64,000 bases of DNA from assembly GCF_008107625.1 (NCBI RefSeq), contig NZ_SDKK01000003.1, forward strand, positions 193,825 through 257,824. Direction: 5' to 3'. A program made the position numbers and the translations under genes. Under the pieces are notes generated by a model. It ran no database searches and was not told the origin of the DNA. It saw only the letters and a list, made by a program, of their open reading frames with translations. This DNA is from Zoogloea oleivorans. Its GTDB lineage: Bacteria; Pseudomonadota; Gammaproteobacteria; Burkholderiales; Rhodocyclaceae. This document shows positions 51,829-61,524 of the stretch, piece by piece (the first letter of the stretch is position 1; every line of letters begins with the position of its first letter).

Positions 51829-52965
51829 TCAGGCAAACGTATCTACCAGTCCTTCTCCGCGCCGTACCCACTGGGCGGGAGTCGTGCTTGCTGCAAGCTT
51901 GTCGTCCCCGCCCCGGTTGCTGCCGGCAGTGTTGCCACGGCGGCCTTCGCCGGAGCTGCCGGGTTGCCCGGAGGTGCCTACGTCAGTCTGACCCAGATTG
52001 ATACCGCTCTGTTCGAGGATCTCGCGCAGGCGCGGCAGACTTTGTTCGATCAGTTCACGGGCTGCCGGCGTGGCGGCCACGAACTGGGCGGTGGTCTGGT
52101 CGCCATTGACGGTGATCGACACCTCTACCTTGCCGAGTTGGGGAGGGGTCAGAGTCAGGTGGGCGTGGCTTTCTTCGTTGCCGACCATCCAGCTTACCCG
52201 GTTGCCGACTTCTTCCGGCCAGCCGGGGCTGCCGGCGGGGGTGGCGACGTGAAGCGGAATCGGGGAGGGCGCCGGAGGCTGACTGGCTTCGCCGCGCATG
52301 TTGGCCAGGGCTGCTGCGTGGATGTTGGCAAAACTGTTGGTCGGCGCGGCTTCGCCGATCAGCTCGGCGGCCTTGCCGGCAGGCGTTGCGCCGAGTTCGG
52401 CGGCATTGGCCCGGGTGGCCGTGCCGGCAGGATCGCTCAGGCTTGCGGCAAGGCTCTCGGCAAAATCTGCCGGACTCTGGGGGGAGGTTGCCGTCGTCGT
52501 CGGGGGCGTTGCGCTGGCGGTTGTCGTTAGCGCGCTGGCTGTCAGTGTGGCGAGGGCGGTGCTGGAAACTTCGGCAGCGCTGTCTTCAACGGGGGTGTGG
52601 CGGGTGGTGAGGTCGAGCTGTGCAGGATCGTCGCTAAGCCGGCCGGCCGGCGTGCTGGCCACAGCGGGCTGCATCATGCCGGCGAGGAGGGCTGCCAGTT
52701 CGGGCTGGACCGGTATCGCCGCCGCCGCTTGTTCGGCGCCGGGAATGGCGGCGGCGTCTGCTTCTGCAGTGGCCTTGCTGTCGGTTTCGGTGCTGTCGTC
52801 CTTCTTGGTGTCGCCGTTCATTTGCCGGTGCAGTTCGCTGGCAAAACCCTTGCCAGGTGCATCGGCCGCTTCCGGGGGGGAGGCGTCCTGACGCGTGGCC
52901 TCGGTGCCTTTGGCGGGGGCGACAGGGACGATATTCGCGATGGGGTTCAAGGCCGGTCCGGACAT
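51829..52965 (-). CDS. fliK: Flagellar hook-length control protein FliK
   Basis: A 378-residue secreted ruler and substrate-specificity switch. A long low-complexity N-terminal part (about 1-250), rich in Ala, Thr, Ser and Pro, precedes the conserved C-terminal Flg_hook domain (about 265-345) with WPEEVGNRVSWMVGNEESHAHLTL, then PPQLGKVEVSITVNGDQT and PRLREILEQSGINLGQTDV. Length and the poor N-terminal conservation fit the family. Confidence 0.92.
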   Translation of the reverse strand: MSGPALNPIANIVPVAPAKGTEATRQDASPPEAADAPGKGFASELHRQMNGDTKKDDSTETDSKATAEADAAAIPGAEQAAAAIPVQPELAALLAGMMQPAVASTPAGRLSDDPAQLDLTTRHTPVEDSAAEVSSTALATLTASALTTTASATPPTTTATSPQSPADFAESLAASLSDPAGTATRANAAELGATPAGKAAELIGEAAPTNSFANIHAAALANMRGEASQPPAPSPIPLHVATPAGSPGWPEEVGNRVSWMVGNEESHAHLTLTPPQLGKVEVSITVNGDQTTAQFVAATPAARELIEQSLPRLREILEQSGINLGQTDVGTSGQPGSSGEGRRGNTAGSNRGGDDKLAASTTPAQWVRRGEGLVDTFA

Positions 52966-53036
52966 GATGTTGTTCCTGGTGAGGATGCAGACACCAGCCG
53001 ATCAGCAAGCCACGTGCCAGCTACGCCCGGGAGCGA

Positions 53037-53492
53037 TTACTCTTCGGGGTCGCGGTCGCGGAATTGCTTGGCGGCGTGTTCGTCTGTGAGCCGTTGTTCC
53101 TGCTTGGCTTCCTTGCGGGCCTGCAGGCTCTGGTGGCGGTGCGACAGGGTGTCGAAGGCTTTTACCTTGTTGCGCTGGTCCACCCAGTTCTGCTGGCCTT
53201 GTTCTACGCGCCGTTTCGAGTCGGAGACGATACGCTGTTGGTGAGCAATCGCGTCATCAAGCTTGACGAGGAAGGCGCTGAAATTGCGCCAGGCGTCGGG
53301 GCCGATGCCATTGCGGGCCGTTTCAACGAAACGGGCCTGGTATTCCTTGCGATATTCCACCAGCAGGGCGAGCTTTTCCTCGACGGCGTGTTCGCTGGCA
53401 ATCAACTCGCCAAGCTTGCGCGCGGCGTCGTCCATTTTGTTGTTTGCCAGGTCCAGCAGAGGCTGCAGCGGGAACGGCTCAGTCATCTTCAC
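53037..53492 (-). CDS. fliJ: Flagellar export chaperone FliJ
   Basis: A 151-residue coiled-coil protein that sits in the FliI ATPase ring like the gamma stalk of F1 and helps chaperone transfer. Nearly the whole chain is charged helix with heptads (PLLDLANNKMDDAARKLGEL, VEEKLALLVEYRKEYQARF, HRHQSLQARKEAKQEQRL). Starts at 53492 and 53486 are both possible. It lies about 80 bases after fliI. Confidence 0.93.
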   Translation of the reverse strand: MKMTEPFPLQPLLDLANNKMDDAARKLGELIASEHAVEEKLALLVEYRKEYQARFVETARNGIGPDAWRNFSAFLVKLDDAIAHQQRIVSDSKRRVEQGQQNWVDQRNKVKAFDTLSHRHQSLQARKEAKQEQRLTDEHAAKQFRDRDPEE

Positions 53493-53570
53493 GTTCCTTG
53501 GGCTTTATCGGACGGGGGACGGGAATCTTTAGGGTCGGGGTATGACGAACTTGTGAGTGGGTGGCGGGGT

Positions 53571-54974
53571 TCACGGGGTTGCTCCAAAGAGCGCATGGAG
53601 CTTTTCCACTGCAGATTCGTAAGGCTCGCACTCCTCAATGCGCTGCTGCAGGAAGGCTTCGAGGCGTGGGTACATGGCAACGGCCTGGTCGAGTACGGGG
53701 TCGGAGCCGGATTGGTAAGCACCCACGGCGATGAGGTCGCGGGAGCGCTGGTAGCGGGAGAACAGCTGTTTGAAGCGGCGCACCATGTCGAAGTGCTGGC
53801 TCTTGACGAGGTTGTGCATGGCCCGCGAAATGGATTGTTCGATGTCGATGGCGGGGTAGTGGCCCTGGTCCGCCAGGTTGCGGGTCAGTACGATGTGGCC
53901 GTCGAGGATGGCTCGGGCCGAGTCGGCGATGGGGTCCTGCTGGTCGTCTCCTTCGGCGAGCACGGTGTAGAAGGCGGTGATCGAGCCGCCGCCTTCCTGC
54001 CCGTTACCGGCCCGTTCGACCAGCGCCGGCAGGCGGGCAAAGACCGACGGTGGATAGCCGCGCGTCACCGGTGGTTCGCCGATGGCCAGGGCGATTTCGC
54101 GCTGGGCCATGGCGTAGCGGGTGAGTGAGTCCATGACAAGCAGGACGTGCTTGCCCTGGTCGCGAAAGTACTCGGCTACCGTGGTGGCGTAGGAGGCCGC
54201 CTGCAGGCGCATCAGCGGGCTGGTGTCGGCCGGGGCGGCGATGACCGCCGAGCGGGCCAGGCCCTCCGGGCCGAGGTTGTGCTCGATGAATTCCTTGACC
54301 TCGCGCCCCCGTTCGCCGATCAGCCCGACGACGATCACGTCCGCTGCGGTGTAGCGGGCCATCATGCCGATGAGCACCGACTTACCCACGCCGGAGCCGG
54401 CGAACAGGCCCATCCGCTGGCCGCGGCCGACGGTGAGGAGGGCGTTGATGGCGCGGATGCCCACGTCGAGGGACTGGTTGATCGGGGCGCGCTGCAAGGG
54501 GTTGATCGGGCGAGTCTGGAGGGCGCGGGAGTGGCGGACGGTGAGGGGGCCGAGGCCATCCAGCGGGCGGCCGGCGCCATCTACCACGCGGCCGAGGAGC
54601 TCGTCGCCCATGGGTAGATGCTTGGCCCGATCAGAGGCGCGGCGACGCGGTTCGATGCGTTCGCCGGCGATCAGGGCCGGCTGGGCGGGTTCCACGGGCA
54701 ATACCTGGGCGCCGGGAGCGAGGCCGAAGACGTCGTCGGTCGGCATCAGGAAGATTTTCTCGCCGTGGAAGCCGACTACTTCGGCCTCCACCGAGGTGCC
54801 TCCGGGGATGACGATGCGACAGCCGGAGCCGAGGGGCAGCTTGAGACCGGAGGCCTCCATCACCAGCCCGTTGATGCGCGTCAGGCGGCCGGAGAGCTGG
54901 TAGGGCGGCGTGGCGCCGACCAGCTTGCGGCCGTCAGCGAGGAAGGCCTTCCAGGTTTCCGTTCCGTGTTCCAT
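53571..54974 (-). CDS. fliI: Flagellum-specific ATPase FliI
   Basis: A 467-residue ATPase of the export apparatus, related to F1 beta. Walker A is GSGVGKS near 188, the catalytic region reads [17 protein letters not shown] near 208-224, and Walker B is [15 protein letters not shown] near 280. The N-terminal beta-barrel domain and C-terminal helical domain are present and the length is normal. Its start overlaps the fliH stop by one base (TGATG). Confidence 0.97.
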   Translation of the reverse strand: MEHGTETWKAFLADGRKLVGATPPYQLSGRLTRINGLVMEASGLKLPLGSGCRIVIPGGTSVEAEVVGFHGEKIFLMPTDDVFGLAPGAQVLPVEPAQPALIAGERIEPRRRASDRAKHLPMGDELLGRVVDGAGRPLDGLGPLTVRHSRALQTRPINPLQRAPINQSLDVGIRAINALLTVGRGQRMGLFAGSGVGKSVLIGMMARYTAADVIVVGLIGERGREVKEFIEHNLGPEGLARSAVIAAPADTSPLMRLQAASYATTVAEYFRDQGKHVLLVMDSLTRYAMAQREIALAIGEPPVTRGYPPSVFARLPALVERAGNGQEGGGSITAFYTVLAEGDDQQDPIADSARAILDGHIVLTRNLADQGHYPAIDIEQSISRAMHNLVKSQHFDMVRRFKQLFSRYQRSRDLIAVGAYQSGSDPVLDQAVAMYPRLEAFLQQRIEECEPYESAVEKLHALFGATP

Positions 54975-55687
54975 CAGGCACCGTCTCCGTCCCAGGAGAT
55001 GTTGCGGCCCAGGTTGTCCATGATGCGCCGCCAGCGGGTTTGCACGGTGGCGTCGATCTGGCTGCCGGAGGCGTCGATGCGCACGCCGCCCCGGGTGATG
55101 GTGACGTCCTCCACCAGCCGGTGACCGGCGTGGCTGAGCTGTTCGCCCAGGTATTCCTTGACCATTTCCGCGTCCTCCGGGTTGAGGTGGATCAGGGCGT
55201 GGTTCTGCGGCAGTTGCAGGAGGGCTTCGCGGATCAGGTCTACGACGGCTTCGGGACGCCCGTTCAGGGTTTGACGGACCATCTGACGGGCCAGTTCGGT
55301 GGCCAGCGCGAGGATCTCGTCGGCGACTTCCCGGTCGAGGCTGGTCATCGAGTTCTCAAGCCCTTCCACCAGGCTGTGGAACTGCATGGCTTCCATGCGG
55401 CCGCGGGCCGTACCTTCCTCGTAGCCGGCGGCGTAGCCTTCCTTGCGGGCTTCGTCATGGATGCGCTCGATGTCATCGGCGGTGGGGAGGTGAATGTGCG
55501 CAGAGGGCTCGGGCAGCGGCAGGGGTTCTTCCGGCGTGAATACCTCTTCGATCGTCGGCTGCTCGGGCTCGGGTTCGATCTCCACGACAGGTGCGGGAGA
55601 TGGCACAGGGGATGCTGCCGGTGCGTCGAAAGACGGTGGGGCCCAGCGCTGATAGGCGCCAACGGCCTGGTGACGGTTCATCGTCAT
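54974..55687 (-). CDS. fliH: Flagellar assembly protein FliH
   Basis: A 237-residue stator-like regulator of FliI. A Pro/Glu-rich N-terminus (about 20-75) precedes a helix with AxxxG-type periodicity ([20 protein letters not shown], about 80-105) and a C-terminal domain with [23 protein letters not shown] and [12 protein letters not shown]. It binds FliI and FliN at the cytosolic face. It starts 15 bases after fliG. Confidence 0.94.
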   Translation of the reverse strand: MTMNRHQAVGAYQRWAPPSFDAPAASPVPSPAPVVEIEPEPEQPTIEEVFTPEEPLPLPEPSAHIHLPTADDIERIHDEARKEGYAAGYEEGTARGRMEAMQFHSLVEGLENSMTSLDREVADEILALATELARQMVRQTLNGRPEAVVDLIREALLQLPQNHALIHLNPEDAEMVKEYLGEQLSHAGHRLVEDVTITRGGVRIDASGSQIDATVQTRWRRIMDNLGRNISWDGDGA

Positions 55688-55702
55688 GTCCGGACTCCGA
55701 GC

Positions 55703-56704
55703 TTAGACGAAGGCATCGTCGCCTCCCTTGCTGGACAGGGCAATCTGGCCTTCTTCCGCCAGTCGGCGGGCGGTCTTGAGGATTTCCTTCTGTTCGGCTT
55801 CCACTTCGGAGAGGCGTACCGGGCCGCGGGACTCGAGGTCTTCCTTGAGCATTTCAGCAGCCCGCTGGGACATGTTCTTGAAGATCTTGTCGCGCATCTC
55901 CGGCGGGGCACCCTTGAGGGCGATGACCAGCGAGTCGCTCTGCACTTCGCGCAGCAGGGTCTGGATGCCCCGGTCGTCCAGCTCCAGGAGGTTCTCGAAG
56001 ACGAACATCTCGTCGAGAATTTTCTGGGCCAGGTCCGGGTCGTATTCGCGCACGTTGTCGAGAATGGCGGTTTCAGCAGCCGAGCCGACGAAGTTGAGGA
56101 TGTCTGCAGCGTGACGGACGCCGCCCATGGCGGTTTTCTTGACCGTGGAGGCGCCGGCCAGCATGCGGGTCAGGGCCTCGTTGAGTTCCCGCAGGGCTAC
56201 CGGCTGTACGCCGTCGAGGGTGGCGATACGCAGCAGCACGTCATTGCGCAGGCGGTCGGTGAAGTGCTTGAGAATCTCGCCGGCCTGGTCGAACTCGAGG
56301 TGCACCAGGATGGTGGCGATGATCTGCGGATGCTCGTTCTTGATCATGTCGGCGGCGGTCGGAGCGTCCATCCACTTGAGGCTTTCGATGCCGGCCGTGT
56401 CGGAGCCCTGCAGCACGCGGCTGATCAGGTGGGTGGCGCGTTCGTCGCCGAGGGCCTTGGTGAGCATGGCCTTGATGTGTTCGTGGTCGGCCTCGATGGG
56501 GTTGCCCTTCTCCGAGTAGAGAATCACCTCGTCGAGGATCTCCTCCAGCTTCTCCCTCGGTTGGGATGCCATGCCGGCCATGGCGGCGCCAAGCTTCTGG
56601 ACTTCCTTGGGGCCGAGCAGCTTGAGTACCTCGGCGGCCTCGTCGGCGCCGAGGGTCATCAGGAGCAGGGCGCTCTTTTCCAGCCCCTCATCGTTGCTGC
56701 TCAT
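55703..56704 (-). CDS. fliG: Flagellar motor switch protein FliG
   Basis: A 333-residue rotor protein that contacts the stators. The N-terminal domain binds FliF (LLLMTLGADEAAEVLKLL), the middle domain has the EHPQIIATILVHLEFDQAGEIL block near 125, and the C-terminal domain carries the charged torque helix with RGIQTLLREVQSDSLVIALKG near 240 and SQRAAEMLKEDLESRGPVRLSEVE near 280. It overlaps fliF by 17 bases. Confidence 0.97.
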   Translation of the reverse strand: MSSNDEGLEKSALLLMTLGADEAAEVLKLLGPKEVQKLGAAMAGMASQPREKLEEILDEVILYSEKGNPIEADHEHIKAMLTKALGDERATHLISRVLQGSDTAGIESLKWMDAPTAADMIKNEHPQIIATILVHLEFDQAGEILKHFTDRLRNDVLLRIATLDGVQPVALRELNEALTRMLAGASTVKKTAMGGVRHAADILNFVGSAAETAILDNVREYDPDLAQKILDEMFVFENLLELDDRGIQTLLREVQSDSLVIALKGAPPEMRDKIFKNMSQRAAEMLKEDLESRGPVRLSEVEAEQKEILKTARRLAEEGQIALSSKGGDDAFV

Positions 56705-58391
56705 TGCTTCCCATCCATTCCTTGATCAAGTTGGCGACCATGCGCGGATTGCCCTTGGCCAGTTCATGCACCTTGACGAGCTTTTCGTCGTAGGCCAGGC
56801 GGGCGGCGGCTTCGGGGGAGAGGGTGACTGCGGACCCTTCTTCGCCCTCTTCACCTTCTTCGCCCTCTTCACCCTCCCTGCGTGTGCCAGTTTCGTCTTC
56901 CTCTTCGTCCTTGACCTCCGGCTGCGGCATGACCTGCTTCATCAGCGGGCGAATCACGCCGAAAGCCACAAAGGCGATGACGCCGGCAATCACCAGGTAC
57001 TTGATGAGTTCCTTGAACAGGGAGACGTTGTCCGGGTCCTTCCAGATCGGAGTTTCAGGCAACGCGTCTTGCTCGGAGGCGACGAAGGCGCTGCTGGCCA
57101 CGTTGATGCTGTCGCCCCTCTCCTTGCTATAGCCCATTGCTTCGCGGACGAGGTCCTCGATGCGCTTCATTTCGGCGTCCGGCAGCGGGGTGGTTTTCAC
57201 CGCACCGTTCTTGTCCTTTTCGGCCTTGTGGTTGACCGCCACTGCCACCGACAGGCGCTTGATCTGGCCGAGGGACTTGCGGGTGTGCTGGACGGTCTTG
57301 TCCACTTCGTAGTTGATGGTGGCGCTCTTTGTCGTGTTGAGCGGCGGCTGGCCAGTGGCCCCGGCGGCACCGGGTACGGCGGGCGTGGTGAGCGGTGCGG
57401 TGGCAGGCACCGGCGGCTGGTTGGTGAGGGCGCCGGGCACGCCCTGGGGGCCTTGCTCGCGGGTCTGGCTTTCGTTGCTTTGCTGGCTGCGGATGGCCTG
57501 CTCGGGTGACGGGTTGGGGCGATAGGTTTCGGCGGTCTGCTCGGTGACATTGAAGTCCACGTCGGCGGTGACCTGGGCGCGGAAGTTGCCGGTGCCGAGA
57601 ATGGGTTTGAGGATGCTGTTGATGCGATCGATGTAGCCTTCTTCGAGCTCCTTCACATACTTCAGCTGGGTGGGGTCCAGCGAGGCCATGCGCATGGGGT
57701 CGGGCTTCTTGGTGAGCAGGGAGCCGTCCTGGTCGATCACGCTGACGTTGTCGTTGCTCAGCTGGGGCACGCTGGAGGAAATCAGGTGCACGATGCCGGC
57801 GACCTGGGCCGCATCGAGTGTCCGCCCGGTGTGCAGGTTGACCAGTACCGACGCGGTGGGTTTTTGTTCGTCGCGCAGGAAGGCGGTTTGTTTGGGGATG
57901 GCCAGATGAACCCGGGCCCCGGCGACGGCAGCGATGGACGAAATGGTGCGCGACAGCTCGCCTTCGAGGGCGCGCTGGTAATTGACCTGTTCGTGGAACT
58001 GGGAGAGGCCGAGCTTCTGGTTTTCCATCAGCTCGAAACCGACCAGACCGCCCTTCGGAATGCCCTGGGCAGCCAAGCGCAGGCGCAGGTCATGGACCTG
58101 GGTGGCGGGGACGAGGATGGCGTTGCCGTTGTCGGAGAACTTGTAGGGGATGTTCTGCGCCTGGAGACTGGTCACCACGGCGCCACCGTCCTTCTCGGCC
58201 AGGTTGGAGAACAGCACGGAATAGTCCGGCTGGCGGCTCCACAGCATGACGCCGACGATCAGCGCAATGCCGAACGCCAGCGCGCCACCGGCAGCGAGCT
58301 TCTGGCGTTGCGACAGATTGCGGATGTTTTCCAGCACCTGCGCGAAGGGTGAGGCGGGCGGTACTGGAGCGGCGGCGTCTTCTGCTGCCAT
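56688..58391 (-). CDS. fliF: Flagellar MS-ring protein FliF
   Basis: A 567-residue membrane protein, the base of the flagellum. TM1 lies near 36-56 (KLAAGGALAFGIALIVGVMLW), the YscJ/FliF periplasmic region is about 60-240 (YSVLFSNLAEKDGGAVV), a variable linker is rich in Gln, Pro and Thr (300-350), TM2 lies near 455-475 (YLVIAGVIAFVAFGVI), and the C-terminal cytosolic FliG-binding tail ends LIKEWMGSNEQ. A run of EEGEEG units precedes the tail. First gene of the - strand operon. Confidence 0.97.
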   Translation of the reverse strand: MAAEDAAAPVPPASPFAQVLENIRNLSQRQKLAAGGALAFGIALIVGVMLWSRQPDYSVLFSNLAEKDGGAVVTSLQAQNIPYKFSDNGNAILVPATQVHDLRLRLAAQGIPKGGLVGFELMENQKLGLSQFHEQVNYQRALEGELSRTISSIAAVAGARVHLAIPKQTAFLRDEQKPTASVLVNLHTGRTLDAAQVAGIVHLISSSVPQLSNDNVSVIDQDGSLLTKKPDPMRMASLDPTQLKYVKELEEGYIDRINSILKPILGTGNFRAQVTADVDFNVTEQTAETYRPNPSPEQAIRSQQSNESQTREQGPQGVPGALTNQPPVPATAPLTTPAVPGAAGATGQPPLNTTKSATINYEVDKTVQHTRKSLGQIKRLSVAVAVNHKAEKDKNGAVKTTPLPDAEMKRIEDLVREAMGYSKERGDSINVASSAFVASEQDALPETPIWKDPDNVSLFKELIKYLVIAGVIAFVAFGVIRPLMKQVMPQPEVKDEEEDETGTRREGEEGEEGEEGEEGSAVTLSPEAAARLAYDEKLVKVHELAKGNPRMVANLIKEWMGSNEQQR

Positions 58392-58485
58392 GGAAACATT
58401 CCCCCTATTTCGGATGCTCGCATTCTGTGCGCGGCAGCCTTCTTTCTACCAGACGATTAACGGCGCTTTTTGCCGCCTATTTGCC

Positions 58486-58500
58486 GCCTTGCCGGTGCCC
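58486..58500 (-). promoter_or_regulatory. Weak candidate sigma54 promoter of fliF
   Basis: On the - strand GGGCAC-N5-AGGC keeps the invariant GG and GC of a -24/-12 promoter but departs from TGGCAC-N5-TTGC in the -12 part. It lies about 95 bases before the fliF start, in the gap shared with the divergent kinase gene. Confidence 0.3.
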
Positions 58501-58546
58501 GGGCAGGCCTAAGCTGCGAACCGGTGAAAATAGTTTCCAGTTGCTC

Positions 58547-59650
58547 ATGATCCCTCCTGTCACCGAAGACCGTCTCGATGCCCGCCAACTGGCCGATGCC
58601 TTCCGCCAGTTCAGCGAGGCATCCGAGGCCCTGACCGGCGCTTACGCCGGCCTGCAGACACAGGTCGGCCAGCTTACCGAGCGCCTGAGCGTGCTGATGG
58701 GCGCGCTGCCCGCCGGTGTTGTCGTGCTCGATCGGGATGGTCTCGTCGTGCAGGCCAACCGGGCGGTGGAAAGCATGTTCGGCGTCTCGCTGGCCGGCGT
58801 TGACTGGGCGACGTTCTCCGCCAGTCGCCTCGGTGCCACTGAAGCTCCCGGCGAATGGCAGCTTGAGTGTGCCGGCGAAGCGCGCCGTGTAACCCGCGTG
58901 GACGCTACGCTCGAATCCGGCGAGGGGCGCATCGTACTGCTTAATGACGTCACCGACGCTCATCACATGCGTCTTGCCGTGGAGCGCAACGAACGTCTTG
59001 CGGCCATGGGCGAGATGGTGGCCGGGCTGGCGCATCAGTTGCGCACGCCGCTGTCGGCCGCGCTGCTCTATACCGCCACGCTGGTGCAGCAGGAAATGGG
59101 ACAGGCGGATCGGGAGCGTATCGGCAATCGTGCCCTGGAGCGCCTGCGCCACCTGGAAAAGCTCATTCGCGACATGCTGTTGTTTGCCCGTGGCGAAACC
59201 CTCGGTCGCGAGCCCTTCGGCATCTGCGATCTGGTCGGCGAACTGGCTCACACCCTCGAACCGGTCGCCCGGGCCAGGGGACTGTTCTTCGAGTCGGCCT
59301 GCGGTTGCGGCGAGACCCGCGTGGTAGGCGATCGCAAGGCCATCGCCGGGGCCCTTACCAACCTGCTGGAGAATGCCGTGCAGGCCAGCGAAGCCGGTGC
59401 GGCGATCCGTTTTGACGCCCTGGTGGATGGCCCGGTGGTGCGTTTCAGCGTCGCCGACGCGGGGCGCGGCATCGATCCGGCGCTTCAGTCACGGCTTTTC
59501 GAGCCGTTCTTTACCACTCGGCCCGATGGAACAGGATTGGGCCTGGCGATTGCGCGAGGGGTGGCCCGTGCCCACGGTGGCGACATTGGCATCCAGTCCG
59601 AACCGGGCCGCGGCTCCACCTTCACCCTTACCCTCGCCATGGGCGGCTGA
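58547..59650 (+). CDS. flrB: Flagellar sensor histidine kinase, FlrB/FleS-like
   Basis: A 367-residue soluble kinase without membrane segments, as in FlrB/FleS. An N-terminal coiled region (about 10-50) leads to a PAS domain (about 55-145: ALPAGVVVLDRDGLVVQANRA), then HisKA with His near 163 in GLAHQLRTPLSAALLY, and HATPase_c (about 240-367) with NLLENAVQA, DAGRGID and GTGLGLAIA. By family knowledge it phosphorylates FlrC to turn on middle flagellar genes. The ATG at 58547 is chosen; the longer frame overlaps fliF. Confidence 0.92.
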   Translation: MIPPVTEDRLDARQLADAFRQFSEASEALTGAYAGLQTQVGQLTERLSVLMGALPAGVVVLDRDGLVVQANRAVESMFGVSLAGVDWATFSASRLGATEAPGEWQLECAGEARRVTRVDATLESGEGRIVLLNDVTDAHHMRLAVERNERLAAMGEMVAGLAHQLRTPLSAALLYTATLVQQEMGQADRERIGNRALERLRHLEKLIRDMLLFARGETLGREPFGICDLVGELAHTLEPVARARGLFFESACGCGETRVVGDRKAIAGALTNLLENAVQASEAGAAIRFDALVDGPVVRFSVADAGRGIDPALQSRLFEPFFTTRPDGTGLGLAIARGVARAHGGDIGIQSEPGRGSTFTLTLAMGG

Positions 59651-59684
59651 CGCCCCGTTGCACCCCAGCTTGAGAAAGACACCC

Positions 59685-61082
59685 ATGCCTGAAGCCCTCA
59701 ACATCCTGGTTGTCGAAGACGACGCCCCCCTGCGTGATGCCGTGTGCCTGACCCTCGAAATCGCCGGCCACACCGTCACCGGTGTGGGTGACGGTCCGGC
59801 GGCCCTGGCCGAAGTGGAAAGGCAGGCCTTCAACCTCGTCCTCTCCGATCTGAAGATGCAACCCATGGACGGCCTGCAACTTCTGGCCGAACTGCGCCAG
59901 CGCCTGCCCCAGTTGCCGGTGCTGCTGATGACCGCTTTCGGCGACGTGGAAAAGGCGGTGGACGCCATGCGTGGCGGTGCCTGCGACTTTCTGATGAAAC
60001 CCTTCGAACCCAATGTATTGTTAGAGCACGTGCAGCGCTACGCCGTCACCCGTCACGAGGACGGAATGATTGCCGCCGATCCGCATACCCGCAAACTGCT
60101 GGCGCTGGCCGACAAGGTGGCCGAAACCGACGCCACGGTGCTGCTGAACGGAGAGTCCGGTACCGGCAAGGAAGTCTTTGCCCGTTACCTCCACGAGCAC
60201 TCGTCGCGCAGCAAGGGGCCATTCGTGGCCATCAACTGCGCGGCGATTCCCGATTCCCTGCTGGAAGCGACCCTCTTCGGTCACGAGAAGGGGGCCTTCA
60301 CCGGTGCAGTCAACGCCCAGGCCGGCAAGTTCGAACAGGCCGAGGGCGGCACGCTGCTTCTCGATGAAATCTCCGAAATGCCTCTCGGTTTGCAGGCCAA
60401 GCTGCTGCGTGTGCTGCAGGAGCGTGAAGTGGAGCGGGTTGGCGGCAAGAAAGCCATTCCCCTCGACATTCGCGTGCTGGCCACGACCAATCGGGACATG
60501 ACCAAGGAAGTGGCGGCGGGCCGTTTTCGCGAGGATCTGTTTTACCGCTTGAATGTCTTTCCGCTGCCCATCCCGTCCCTGCGCGAGCGGCCGGGCGACA
60601 TCGTGCCGCTGGCACGGCATTTCGCGCTGATGCATGGCGTCCGCCTGAAGCGTCCGGGACGCCTGTCGCCGGAGGCCGAAGCGGTGCTGGTGACCTATCA
60701 TTGGCCGGGCAACGTCCGGGAGCTGGAAAACACCGTGCAGCGGGCCCTGATTCTCAGCGGTGGCGAAGCCGTCTCGGCCGATACCATCCGCCTGTGCCTG
60801 CCCCACTGGAATGGTGAGCCGGTACGCCTGCCCATCAGCAGTACTGCCGTTCCGGCGAACTTTGCCGTTGAGTCGGCAGATATTGCCGTTGAGCTTGCGT
60901 CTGCTGGTAATGAGGCGGGGCGCCCGGCCAACATGAAGGATCTGGAACGGGAGCACATCCTGCAGGTGCTCAAGGAGGTGGGAGGCTCACGCAAGCGCGC
61001 GGTGGCGCAGCTTGGCATCTCGGAGCGCACCCTGCGCTACAAGCTGCAGCAATACCGCCAGGAGGGGCTGTTCTCCGGTTAG
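59685..61082 (+). CDS. flrC: Sigma54-dependent flagellar response regulator, FlrC/FleR-like
   Basis: A 465-residue NtrC-type activator. The receiver (1-120) has phospho-acceptor Asp near 56 in [10 protein letters not shown]. The AAA+ domain (about 135-365) shows Walker A GESGTGKE near 155, the sigma54-contact loop GAFTGA near 204 and Walker [14 protein letters not shown] near 222. A Fis-type helix-turn-helix closes the protein ([22 protein letters not shown]). It starts 34 bases after flrB. The sigma54 promoter of fliE directly downstream is a likely target. Confidence 0.95.
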   Translation: MPEALNILVVEDDAPLRDAVCLTLEIAGHTVTGVGDGPAALAEVERQAFNLVLSDLKMQPMDGLQLLAELRQRLPQLPVLLMTAFGDVEKAVDAMRGGACDFLMKPFEPNVLLEHVQRYAVTRHEDGMIAADPHTRKLLALADKVAETDATVLLNGESGTGKEVFARYLHEHSSRSKGPFVAINCAAIPDSLLEATLFGHEKGAFTGAVNAQAGKFEQAEGGTLLLDEISEMPLGLQAKLLRVLQEREVERVGGKKAIPLDIRVLATTNRDMTKEVAAGRFREDLFYRLNVFPLPIPSLRERPGDIVPLARHFALMHGVRLKRPGRLSPEAEAVLVTYHWPGNVRELENTVQRALILSGGEAVSADTIRLCLPHWNGEPVRLPISSTAVPANFAVESADIAVELASAGNEAGRPANMKDLEREHILQVLKEVGGSRKRAVAQLGISERTLRYKLQQYRQEGLFSG

Positions 61083-61099
61083 TGGGGCCATGTGCCGCT

Positions 61100-61115
61100 T
61101 GGCACGTGCCTTGCT
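61100..61115 (+). promoter_or_regulatory. Sigma54 promoter of fliE
   Basis: TGGCAC-GTGCC-TTGCT, an essentially perfect -24/-12 element with correct 5-base spacing, 30 bases before the fliE start. It sits just after the gene for the sigma54 activator. Confidence 0.9.
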
Positions 61116-61145
61116 CTGCTATAGTTGAGAAAAAGGAGCCGGATC

Positions 61146-61466
61146 ATGGATACCCGCGGAATCGATCAGATGTTGTCGGAGCTGCGCGCCACTTCACAGG
61201 TGGCCGCGGGCAAGCCTGCGAAAGCGCCGGGCGCTGCGGGTGAAGCCGATTTCGGTCAGGTCCTGCAGAGCGCGATTGCCGATGTGAGTTCGGCCCAGAT
61301 GCAGGCGCAGGAAATGGCCAAGGGTTTTTCGTCCGGCGATCCGAACGTCAATCTGCAGGATGTGATGGTCAATCTGCAGAAGGCCAGTCTGTCATTCCAG
61401 CAGATGGTGCAGGTGCGCAACAAGCTGGTGACGGCGTATCAGGACATCATGAACATGTCCGTCTGA
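61146..61466 (+). CDS. fliE: Flagellar hook-basal body protein FliE
   Basis: A 106-residue export substrate that joins the MS ring to the rod. The C-terminal half has the family motif PNVNLQDVMVNLQKASLSFQ and VQVRNKLVTAYQDIMNM. The ATG at 61146 lies 10 bases after AAGGAG. Its own sigma54 promoter and position on the + strand separate it from fliF, whereas in many bacteria fliE heads the fliF operon. Confidence 0.97.
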   Translation: MDTRGIDQMLSELRATSQVAAGKPAKAPGAAGEADFGQVLQSAIADVSSAQMQAQEMAKGFSSGDPNVNLQDVMVNLQKASLSFQQMVQVRNKLVTAYQDIMNMSV

Positions 61467-61486
61467 CCTGATTCAGGGGAGTCAAT

Positions 61487-61512
61487 AAAAAAGCCGGCGC
61501 TGCCGGCTTTTT
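61487..61512. terminator. Bidirectional terminator between fliE and the ycgR-like gene
   Basis: AAAAAGCCGGC, loop GCT, GCCGGCTTTTT: a strong symmetrical hairpin with A and T tracts, serving the convergent fliE and PilZ genes. Confidence 0.93.
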
Positions 61513-61524
61513 GTTTTTGCGTGT

